64,000 bases of DNA from Roridomyces roridus (taxonomy: Eukaryota; Basidiomycota; Agaricomycetes; Agaricales; Mycenaceae). The first letter of the stretch is position 1, and each line of letters starts with the position of its first letter. Below are positions 21,849 to 32,300 of this stretch, piece by piece. Under the pieces are notes generated by a model that was not told the DNA's origin, made no database searches, and saw only the letters and a program-made list of their open reading frames with translations. The DNA lies in the NCBI GenBank assembly GCA_029378245.1, contig JARKIF010000109.1, forward strand, positions 1 through 64,000, written 5' to 3'. A program made the position numbers and the translations under genes.

Positions 21849-23816
21849 CAGCATGCGGACATACATGATTCGGCGGCTGACATATGCCTTTGGCATCTCA
21901 GTTTCATGTCCCTTCTGCCGGAATCGTTGCAACTCATAGACCTGGTTCATTTTGCGTTGCCACAACTGCCCAAGCCATTCCTCCTTGATCACTTGAAGGA
22001 AAACAATCCAGTGTGATTTCATCCGTGCTTTCTGATGTCCGGGTAAACTGCCATACCAGACTTGAACAGGTGATTCCTCAACGAGGCGAGCTCCCAACCA
22101 ATGCCCCAATAGCTGTGGAACTGTGCCACCCAATGATGCTACTTCGGCCACATCTGTGAAATATTTGATGGCAGTATCGTGGTTGCCATCCCAGGCCGGT
22201 AAATCTCCAAGCTTCAATTTGACATCAATAGTTGGAAGATATGCCAAATTTGGTGGTCCATTTGTTCCGTTGGCGTTGGTACCAGGAGGCCCTGGCGGTC
22301 CTGGCGGCCCCGGCGGTCCAGGAGGCCCATTTCCTCCTCCCCCACCATCTCCACCAGGAGGCCCTGGAGGACCATGCCCTCCACCAGCTCCATCAGGAGG
22401 GCCTGGTGGACCATGTCCTCCGCCGGAACCACCTGGAGGACCAGGAGGTCGATGCCCTCCCCTTCTAGGAGTCCCAGGATCCGGATCACTTCCACCATTT
22501 CCTGAAGGTCCACCTCCCGGATTGGGATCCCCTCCCAAGCCGTGATTTTCTTCTCCGCCGTGTCCTGCATGATGGGCCTCAGAGTGTACGCTGGTGCCAC
22601 TGGATTTTGGCAGCAAGCCTCTTCTCACAATAGCAACATCCTGTGGAGGAGAAGTCCAAATGGAAGTTTCGAACGGATTGGAGGGACGTGGAGCCAACGG
22701 AGGACCAATTCTCTGCTGTATGAAACTGGATCCTCCCTCAGTTTCCTGACGATACCGTTCACTGACACTGCTCATAGGGCCAACTGCCATTCTCTTCAAA
22801 ATATTGGGATCAGAGGAAGCTGGCTGGACTGGAGTGGTAGGAGCAGCTGCAACTCTAGCATCCCTCCTTTCCATATTCACCCAGAAAGTATGCTGGTCTT
22901 TGAATTTTGAGGTTGAGCCCAACAGGGCGGATGGAAATGAACGGGGCTGAAAGGCTACGGGGATATCCGCTAGGACTTCCCCTCGACTTCGATTATCAGA
23001 GTGCACTGACTCCTGTGAAGTGTCCAAAGAGGGTGTTCTATGATACCGAGAAATACTTGCAGCTTCCCAGGGATCGTGCTTCTCATCAGCCACATTAGAT
23101 TTGCCTTTGCCTTTCGTGCCCATGGTGTTGTCGGGATCTTGTTCTACTTGGATCCCAGGAGTTTCCGATGAAGCTTGAGCATGCAGTCTATCATCAAGGG
23201 AGCTCCAGCTGCTCGTTACAACTCCGAGACTGTCTCGCACACCGTGAAATGATTCATTGTGGTGCGGGTAGTATGCCAACATATGTTTGGCCTTCTGTTC
23301 ATTTGAATCCAATTCCCGAAGTCCTTCGGTCACACTTTGAGTGGTTGAGACCGGTGAAAATACCTCAATACTTTCCGGCATCTCAATTTCCTTTTTGTAT
23401 TTCAGAAGAAACTTCTGCCCCAACTCAAGTCGAGATCGAAGGAGTTCCCAGACAACTGTGAGCTGATGTATATCTCCACAGCCCCCCAGGATTGGGAGCA
23501 AAGCATTCTCGGGATCCACATGAAAATACCGAGACCGGTTTGGCACCAATTTGGCTGTCATTTCCAGAAAGTACTGCAGTTCCCCGACAGTTCGATTCAC
23601 GTGTTGATACAAAATCCGCTCGAGGGCAACCCGATAATTGCCCGAAACCTCCCACTGCATGTATTCCGTGGGATCCAACTTCTTTTTCATCGACAGCATC
23701 AATGCAGACTGAGATGTCGACATAGTTGCATCCTCCACACTCTCATCCTGCTTCTCATACTGATTCCACAAGTTATCCATCCGCCGTTTCAAGTTTGCAT
23801 AGTCCGGTTGCTCCAT
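21849..23816 (-). CDS. N-terminal part of gag-like protein (interrupted)
   Basis: The first in-frame ATG is at 23814-23816 (MEQPDYANLKRRMDNLWNQY). The open frame itself extends upstream through a Pro/Ser-rich segment into the LTR (to about 24299), so a non-ATG or spliced start is possible. Features in order: KKKLDPTEYMQWEVSGNYRV and a helical region; an acidic-charged linker; a collagen-like Gly-Pro-Pro tract (about 22265-22450); then KLKLGDLPAWDGNHDTAIKY, LGGTVPQLLGHWLGARLVEE and QLWQRKMNQVYELQRFRQKG, which recall the capsid-like core of basidiomycete retrotransposon gag. The frame breaks at the KDZ target repeat (21849-21857) and resumes at 10307. No pol follows. Confidence 0.65.
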
Positions 23817-24262
23817 TATACCCTGAGTCGAGGAAGTCGTGTGTAGATCTGTCAAGCCCACGATGGTGGGAAGGGAAGGACCGGAAGCTTGAGAACCCGG
23901 AGACTTGACAGATTGTTGATGGGGCGTTGACAGGCCTCGTGGCAAAGCCCCGACGGAAGGGCCTTGAGAGAGAATTCCCCGCTGACCCCCCAACCTGTGT
24001 GTCGGCTGAAATGGAGTGTAGGACGGAGAGTTGGAAGGGGGATGGGGAGCAAAGACCACAGAATGAGGAGTCCCACTGCCAAGGTCCACAGGAGGGTCAA
24101 GTAGAGCTGATTTTGGTCGAGTAGTAGACGTCGTAGAGGGAGGAGACGGAGAGGAAGCCGGCTGCCGTGGTACACTCCAAATGTGGGGAGGACTTGCTCT
24201 CCTCCAAGAGCCACTAGAAGATTCGCCAGCCAGGTTGTCGGAGTTCCCAATGTGTCCACCTT

Positions 24263-24741
24263 TGTAGGACGCGTTTGTGATACAAACTATAGCCCACAAA
24301 TATAGTTAGTTGGGGAGACTCCGAGGGAAGCACTGGCGAGCGAAGATAGCCAAGACGCCGTCCGAATGGTGTGAACTACACCAGCAAAGAGTGAAATCTC
24401 TGGAACGTCCTGAGTCACTCCTTGCTGTACCTCGAGCAGAACGTCTACTCGAAGCATAGGGTGGCTAGAAAACAACTGCTGGTTAATAACAATTGCTGAA
24501 GAACCACTTATCTTGTATCCAAGGTGCCTCCGAGCTCGGGTCAATGGACCAAGCACAAAGGCGATATGGAAGTCAAGAGTAAGATGGATTGATCCTATCT
24601 ACTTCACACGTAAATACAAGTACATTGCATAGCTATTTCCGTCAAATCAACCATCATTCCTACAAGTGGAGATCATAGAAACTTATCAGAAAAATTGTAG
24701 ACCATAGGGGGAAACATCGGCAAGTGCTGGCATATGTTACA
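24263..24741 (-). repeat. 5' LTR
   Basis: 479 bp, TG...CA ends, near-identical to 9487-9965. It is followed by the target duplicate ATTTC at 24742-24746. Confidence 0.85.
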
Positions 24742-24746
24742 ATTTC

Positions 24747-26266
24747 AAGGATTCACGATTATGGTCGACTGATGGCACGCACTACAACTGCAGTGCCTCA
24801 ACAGACATCTGAAAAAATTCAAGCAGTGACCCATGAGTATGAGAAACATAATTAGACACTGTTCCGTGTCATCTGCGGTGTAAGTGCTGAGGATTGAGCA
24901 GAAACGATTCAACATTCGACAACATCACGAAATGTGGAATATCATTGCCGAGCATTGCAATCATCGGAATGCAACCAAAAGGCCCGGAATCACCAACACC
25001 ATGCCAACCGTTTCATTGGGCCTTGCAATCGAGGAGAGATGCCAGCATGGCCGGCAGAAGCCAAGTATTCGGCACGTTGGCCAGCCATTGCAATGCCTTG
25101 CAATGCCTTGCAGACCTTTCCGCACGCCGCATACATTTCATCCAATGCTCTTGGGATCACTCATTTAGCTCATGTAAATTGTCCTCGCTCACAAAGAATA
25201 GTGGGAAAAAATCATATTGACATAGATACGGACAAAAAATAGAATACACTAAGGAAAGGGTGGAAGGGGATGGGAACAGCCCAGAGACTAAAGCCGGACA
25301 CTTGAGAATTTCGACAGCGGGCCTTGACAGGTCTTCAGGTTCACGCGTGGGAGGTTTCCATGGAGAACGACCGCCGAGACTCGCCGACTTGCGGAGACAG
25401 CGAACATATTACAGCCTTTTAGTTGTCTTGCGGAAAGTCACAGCTTGATCTTGAGGACCGAGTGAGTCTTCTATATGGCCTAGTCGAGGATGAATCCACC
25501 GTCACGGTCTTGACGCTATCCAAGTTGAATCGACAGAAAGGCCAGGCATCAAAGGCTCTGAAGAGAACTTGATGGAGTTGGCGGACAATGAGGGGGCTGG
25601 CGGCAGTGGTGGATGCCAGGGACAGGGAAGGGAACATGGTGGTCGGACAACAAGAGAAGATGGCTGCGGCTGCTGACACAGGGTCCTGAAATACTTTTCA
25701 AATAGGCCGATCAAAATGACTTAATAACCCGTTGTTGCCCGCTGCCTGACAAGTGACTTGCGGCGGACTGGCAGGGCGAGTGCCGAGCCGACTGAGGCCA
25801 CACTGCAAACGGAAACATGGATACATTTGGCCCGTATAATGCGTATACTGTGGAGTATTCAGCAAGCAACATATTGGCTCCATCAAGACTGCCCGAAAGA
25901 TTCATTGACTATTGTCAGTACAGTGGCATTCACCTCCGGAGTCAGAGGCAGAAATCTCAGGATTGCAATCACTGGCAAGGGTGCCGGTATTTTAGAACCA
26001 TGCCATAGCCTTCCGAAGGCTTCCAATTGCCACGGCAGCATTCCGATCACATTGCCATGCGGCACCACGCTGTTACATGTCGGCCAGCATCAGCAAGATT
26101 TCCCCGATTTGCTGATGAATTGATTGACAGATGATGTAAACCGAAACAGCTGATGCACGTGAATAATTCCCATTCCAGGTTGCACCCTTAACCCCGGCGG
26201 GTTACACTATCTTTGGGTGTAACCCAAAGCGGTTACACTGCTTCTGGGAATTTGATCCAACAAACA
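24747..26266. other. Gene-poor region, no supported gene
   Basis: The right flank of the LTR element. Only short overlapping frames occur on both strands, with no spliced model that holds together. There is a local duplication of TTGCAATGCC (about 25085-25105). A small stem GGGTTACAC/GTGTAACCC lies at 26199-26225, just before the MITE-like palindrome. Confidence 0.5.
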
Positions 26267-26557
26267 CCGTAACCCAAGGGGTACGCACATCAGAAATGTC
26301 AGACATAGGGTATCGTGAGAGAGTTTTGACATCCCAAAAAGGAAATCCAGTGATGCCGAATTTTTTCGGGCATACCGAGACATTCTGAGCACTTTTCGGA
26401 AAAAGTTTTTGAGGTGAAGCACCCCTCCCTACGTAATGATTTGATCGGATCACGTCAATTTTGGCGGAAACGATCAATCGCATCACTGCTGACCCGAAGC
26501 TCTCTCACGACAACCCGATGTTGACAGTTTCTGATGCGCCTACCCCTTGCCGTAACC
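26267..26557. mobile_element. MITE-like element with about 57-bp inverted repeats
   Basis: Left arm 26267-26323 and right arm 26500-26557 are imperfect inverted copies: shared words CAAGGGGTA, GCATCAGAAA or CACATCAGAAA, and TCGTGAGAGAG. The core is about 180 bp with no coding capacity. No target duplication was identified, so the outer limits may be a few bases off. Confidence 0.6.
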
Positions 26558-26709
26558 GCGCCGAGGAAGGCCTTCCTCTGGCTCGTTTCCCCTCAATTCG
26601 CTGCATTCACGCCATGAATCCGCCTTGAAACGACCTCCATTCGACTCGAAGACAATTCATAGGCCTCCATAGCCTTAGATGTCCGTGTTTGAATGGTGTG
26701 AGGCCAAGA

Positions 26710-26778
26710 GGCCAGTAATCGAGGAATCGGGCACAGCAGATCTGGCACGTGCCTCAGACTGCCCCATTTGGGCTCAAC
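26710..26778 (-). repeat. Dispersed repeat, copy 1 (inverted relative to 28956)
   Basis: This 69-bp block including CTGGCACGTGCC recurs in inverted orientation at 28956-29023 with very few differences. The pair brackets the 27086-28905 TIR element. In one frame both encode HVPDLLCPIPR, so the repeat may come from a former coding sequence. Confidence 0.6.
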
Positions 26779-27085
26779 CCGCTCTGGAGTAAGTTGTGAG
26801 GGAATGCTGCTTAGGATTATGTCAAGCGTGGATAATGGGCCGTGAAATTCAACTTTATTCGCCATTTGCGACACTGTGGCTCGAGTGAGGTATTTCACTT
26901 GTGAATGGAATGAGCCCATCGTGTGAAATCAAATGTCAATGTCTCACAAGCCGAAGGCACTTGGGCTCGTCCACCTTTGCCTGCTCTTCAGAGCTCAGAT
27001 ATGGACTGGGAATTTCGCTGGGACACACCAGGTACATAAGTAGTAGACTAAACCTATCCTGCATCCTCGCCGGGATTGAACAGAT

Positions 27086-28905
27086 GCGGCAGCACACTCA
27101 CCCAACACCCACCGCAGATGCGACACACCGCGCGAAGCGTGGTGCAGATGCGACACATTGATATGATGTGCGGCTCACTGTCCTGCCCGTTCGGGACACA
27201 TTGTGACAACCCGGCCGTGGTGATATAGAATAAATAAATGTCATTTACTTGATACCTAGAACAGGATCATACAATATTCCAAGTACACAAGTCGGACGCC
27301 ATGACGGAATTTATCTCTGGGCCAAATAAGTAGAGAGTTCGGAGGCAGGTAAGAAATCGTACCAAGTTTCATCTGCGCGCCTCGGTGCCTTGCGGACTCG
27401 TGTGGTGGAGCACGTTGGATGGATCGACCTCATTTGACTTCCCTCGTGCTTGCAGCAGCGATGGTAAGCTCGGGAACAGGGTAGGGCAAACGCGGCGTAG
27501 GGGTGGAGACTGCGAGTTGTACATCGGCTCCTCGGCCTGCCTAGAAAGGCCAAGATTCGATGAGAGCCCCGAGTTCAATCCTACAACATAATTAAACCAT
27601 GTCCATGTATGAACGTATACATACCAATGGTCTTCGTCTTGACGGTTCCGCTGGAGCTGACCTGAAGATCACCGCGCGAGTCACAGGCCTACGACACTTC
27701 GTCGCCGCAGACTTACCCTTGAAGCCTGTGACGGGCATCTTGCGCGTGGCCGACTTGAGAGCGCCCGCAGCTAAGGGAGTCAAGTCAAATTCAAAAAGAC
27801 CGTGGCTTGAGTACGCGCCTTTCGATCGCGTCAGCCGGCGACAGCAGTGAGTGGAACTGCCCGTCGTGGATGCCGGCGGTGATCCCCTGATCGGATTTCC
27901 GTGGACGACAAAGCTTGAGCGGGAACAGCTGGATACACGGAAATGAGAGCACCATCTGTCAAACAAGGGATTAAACCTACTGGTTTGTGCAGAGGTATGG
28001 TTCTTGATGCCCAAGTAATGGTGCGGGGTTGTCGGGTGGATGTCTACAAATAATTAGCGAAGCCCCGGGTTCAGACCCGTGCATACTTATTGACGAAGCA
28101 ATATTAGCGGGCACGTCGGGAAGCATAGCATCGCTGGGCACGTCGGACGGCGTGATGTGTGAAGCGGGTCGAGCGGACACACCTGAGGCAGCAACGAAGA
28201 TCGGCGAGGAACTACGTCAGTAAGAGAAGGGAAGATGAAATGACAGCGACGCACCGGCCTCCATATCGCTACCCTCGGACTCTGAGAGAATCTCCACCAC
28301 CTCGTGGTCTCCCTCCTCCAAACGTCGGGTCCGGATGTCGACAGAAGATGAGGAACGCGTCGTGAACGCGTCAGACGCATCCTACATTGACTTTGATAAG
28401 CGGGGAGCGGGCTGAGGTCTGCTGGAGAAAGTTGCCGTGGTCTTGAGCAACTTGAAGGAACTGCCGGAGCTGGCCCGCGTCGATCCAGTAGTTGGTGATG
28501 AAGAGGTGGGGATTGGAAGCAATATCTAGGACACGCGGCGTGAGTATACTTAGGGCGCTAGACGTGAGAATACGCACCGAGCTTCCAATTGAAGTTACGA
28601 CACTGTCGATTAACGCCGCATTGTCGGCGGTGTGATTTAGAGGCCTCCTGGACACGTTTCGGGGCGGGCGGGCGCGGGGTATGTGAGGGTAGGGAAGAGA
28701 GGGATGGTACAAATATTTGGCAAACAAATGGCGCGATGCCGCCAATACTAAACAAAATATTCGTCAATACTGAAAACGGTGTGACACTCCCATCCGTTTT
28801 CGGCAGTGTGTCGCATCTGTCAAGCGCGGCACATTTGACGCTTCTGATCCCAGTGTGCCGCATCTCTAGGTGAGTGTGTCGCATCTGCGGTGAGTGTGCT
28901 GCCGC
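27086..28905. mobile_element. TIR element, about 1.8 kb
   Basis: Left end GCGGCAGCACACTCACC, followed after 9 extra bases by GCAGATGCGACACAC; the right end (28872-28905) is the reverse complement without the 9-bp insert. Several GATGCGACACA words are repeated near both ends. It encloses a possible decayed - strand gene. No target duplication was resolved and no transposase was recognised, so it is presumably non-autonomous or carries an unfamiliar gene. Confidence 0.55.
27592..28745 (-). pseudogene. Uncertain coding remnant inside the TIR element
   Basis: Two or three stretches on the - strand look protein-like: DIASNPHLFITNYWIDAGQL with RQFLQVAQDHGNFLQQTSA (about 28375-28530), EEGDHEVVEILSESEGSDM (about 28270-28325) and SDVPSDAMLPDVPANIAS (about 28080-28180). 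Basic, Ser-rich frames follow to 27592. Candidate introns exist, but their phases do not all agree, and at least one joint needs a non-matching phase. I do not recognise a family. It may be a gene carried by the element or a decayed host gene. Confidence 0.3.
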
Positions 28906-28955
28906 ACTTGTTATAGACTCCATCCTCCCACAACTTGATCATGATGTGGAATGGA

Positions 28956-29023
28956 GTTGAGCCCAAATGGGGCAGTCTAGGCACGTGCCAGATCTGCTGT
29001 GCCCGATTCCTCGATCACTGGCC
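28956..29023 (+). repeat. Dispersed repeat, copy 2
   Basis: Inverted near-identical copy of 26710-26778. It lies upstream of the kinase gene. Confidence 0.6.
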
Positions 29024-29361
29024 TCTTGTGTGAGGCTGTCGTTGACAGTTGGCAGAGCAGACATCTCCTTTGCTCCGATGGCTTTTCTGGGCCACTGCAG
29101 ACGGATTGCTACCGTTGCGATGTGGATCGTAACCTGGCTTGCATCCGGCTCCAAAGCAGCTTCATTTGGTCCCATGAGCACATGCGCCCATATCGGCTGG
29201 CAGTGGCGTTCATAGCACCTAACGACATACGTGCTGTTGTTGATGCACCTCCAACAAGCGCCAGTGGTTATAATTAAAAGCTGTAAGTAGGAGGCGATGC
29301 CTGCCTGCTCTTTGTCTCCTCTCCCAGCCTCTCATCCAACGACCCAACGCCCAGAATTTCA

Positions 29362-32300
29362 ATGTTGGCAAACGAGTTTGCCGAGGTAAGCTGCTTGACC
29401 TCCTCGCCGCCGGCATTGTTCTCATGAAGCCCAGTATCGAACGGGGAAGACCCTCAAGACGTATTCAGTCAACGGGTCAACTTGGGCGACCTTGAAGGAG
29501 GCGACCCATACTCGCTCCGGGAAGCAATACGCATGCAAGATCATTAGAATGGAGGACATGCCCGGTAGAGAACATCTGGTACACCCCCTTCTTCCTCGTT
29601 CTCCCACTGTCCACGAGTCGATAATCCTGGTGGCAGGTCCACAACGAGGTCACAGCACTCCAGAGGATTCAAAATGCTAGCCCAAATGTCCTGAAGATGC
29701 ACAGATACGCCGAAGTAAGTCGCTATTTATGATCGATTTCCCTTCCGTCTTATGAGCTATCACATCAGACGGCGCATGACGTTCGCCTATACCTGGATCT
29801 ATGCGCCGGTGGCTCGCTTTCCGAGCGGATAGCTAATTCTGGGGCATACTCGGAAGTGTGAGTTTCAACCTCATCCCATTACGTTTCGGATACTAAGATT
29901 GTCATTGCTAGGAAAGCAGCAGATTTTATTCGCACTCTGCTCAGAGCAGTCAAGCATGTCCACGATTCCGGTGTAGTTCACCGCGATCTCAGGCCTGAGA
30001 ACATACTCTTCCGTACGCCAGACGAGTCGGCGCCAATCGTGATCACTGAGTTCGGATTGAGCCGGCTCGTCGAAGAAGCGCCGTATGAAGACCACGATAA
30101 TATTCAACTATATGCCAGTGGTTCATGGTCGTATATGGCACCAGAGATCCTGGCAAACGGTTCGTGGTTGACACGGTCACCAGTTGCATACGCTAATGGG
30201 CGGCCTGTGTCGTAGTTGGTGGGCATGGCGCAGGAGTGGATGTGTGGCAAATTGGTATCCTGACGTTCTTCATCCTCACTGGCGGATATACTCCTTTCGA
30301 TCGCGATACACCCGAACGCCAGAGGCACGCGATCCTGACCGGAGAGTACAAAATCCCCTCCAACGGCAAGTGGGAGAGCCTTTCACCAAACGCGCGCCAG
30401 TTCATCGGGACATGTCTTACAATCGATCCTAACCGACGACCAACCGTCGAGGAAATATTGTCTCATGCGGTACGTTACTCCGTTCTATCTCGTGCGGATG
30501 CTAAAGCGCTAATCTTTGATAGTGGCAAGTTGTTCCCCCCATTCCAGCTCGTGAAGCTCTCCAACCCAAATCCCGCTCAAGTAGCGTATTGGATCTCCAT
30601 TTGCCAAGTTCAGTCCGACCGCCAAGATTCAATCCAAAGCGTAAATGTGAGTTGGTAAATAGGAACCTGAAGGACTGCCGTCTGATTATTCGAATGTCCA
30701 GGGCGCATAGCCGGGCTCACAATCCAGGCACTGAACCGCATGTTCTCTCTGACCGGCCAAAAGCCGCCTGCTCCCCAGAGTCAAGAACAGATTTCAGAAG
30801 ACGCTATGGAATATTCGGACAATCCCGAGTCCACGCAGAGTGAAGATCGAATTGTCATTGTCGTGCCTAAAAACGAGGACGAAAACGAATGTCCGTCACC
30901 CTCAGTGTCTTCACTGTTTGACCGGAAGTCTCTTTTAACCAACTCGAGTGTACCAACGGACGAAGAGGAATCGGGAAAGTTCTCTCCTCGGTTCTCTCCC
31001 CGTCCAATATCCCAAGAGTTCGCTCCTTTTTCTGAGCTTGACGAAAGTGCTGCGCAGGCCGCGCTGGACTCGGAGGAAGTTTCCAAACCCTCCTCGGCTT
31101 CCGACACCCTATATACTCCGGAGACCTGGGGATCTCATGATGTAGCAGAAGCGCCGTCGTTAATGCCCGACGGTGGTTCTGATGCCTCTCCAATTTCGAC
31201 GTTTGTGCTATTTGCACCGCACGAATTGTAGGTGTCATCTTTTCTATTTTCGTGTCACTGAGGGCCATTTAGATCTGACGAGAGGGCAGCCGTCACGCCT
31301 GAAGACATCCGGTCTCTCGAAACGGACTTTACAGAGGGTGGAACCATTGTTTCGGTCCACATACCCACCGAAGCAGAAGCGTGGGTCGAGGAACATTACG
31401 ATGACCAAGAGTTGAAGTCTTTGCGAGCGACTGGATTGCGCGGCCCGATTGCAGGGATGTTTTCGCCAGAAGAGCCCGCTCTCATGCTCTTTGGATCCAT
31501 TCTCGATGACCAAGTCCTCGAAATTGCTAAAGTCCTTGCGGATGTCTCCGGTTTTGTTGTGATGGTCCGTCCTGCCGAGGACGACCCCATTCCCAAACTT
31601 CATGATCATCCCGGCGAGCCGCCTTCTCCCACAAGTCATGTCGGCGAACCCAAACAATTCAACACTATGGATGATGGCGAAATGTTGAAACACCCAAGTC
31701 TCGATGTCAACTTTGGCCCGGCTTCACGCCTTCGAGGAGGAGGCGGAGAAGAATCGGCAGATTATGACAGCAGTGTTCCGTGGACCAGTAAAGCACACAA
31801 GACTGTAGTTTGGCTCAGGTTGTGGCCAGATAAGCATAAGTATCCTGTCCAAGTCCGTGTTGGTACTCGAACCAATGTGCGTGTCCGGAAATACTCCTCC
31901 GAATCTCCGATGACATGGGATTTTAGTTTACAGTGCAGTCACCTGGGGACTCCGATGGTCCAAGCCTGGAAGAGCCTGAAGTTATCGGGCATGTTCATCT
32001 CACAATAGAAACGCAAGCGAAAGTACTCCCCGATCGTTCGTACACATCCATCGGGTTTCTCGTACATCAACAGGATGCGATAATTGAACGCGAATTGTGA
32101 GTATTCGTAACTTTTGAATGGTGATTAGTACTCATAAATGTGAACCAAGCATGGACTGCGGCCATGATTATCCCGACCAGACACTCAAGACTATCATACA
32201 AAAGTCCAGCCAGAAAAACGCGGAGGTGACCGCTGGATACACGAGCTTGCAACCAACTGCGGAAGCCACGCTGAGCTACACCAAGACGCGTGGGAGGACT

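Larger units (their letters stand above)
9487..24741 (-). mobile_element. LTR retrotransposon (gag-like frame only) with a nested KDZ transposon
   Basis: Two 479-bp LTRs (9487-9965 and 24263-24741) begin TGTAGGACGCG and end CATATGTTACA, in direct orientation. A 5-bp target duplication ATTTC flanks the whole (9482-9486 and 24742-24746). The transcription direction is - strand: the gag-like frame starts beside the right LTR, and a purine-rich tract (AAACTGGGGGGCTC on the - strand) adjoins the left LTR. Without the nested 11.5-kb insert the internal part is about 2.8 kb and holds one gag-like frame. No protease, reverse transcriptase, RNase H or integrase is visible, so the element must depend on another retrotransposon. 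A possible primer site, TGGACACATTGGGAAC, begins 5 nt inside the 5' LTR; no matching tRNA was identified. Confidence 0.85.

Noticed and set aside
22123..22545. Proline-rich + strand frame
   Set aside because: Shadow of the Gly-Pro-Pro tract of the - strand gag-like frame.
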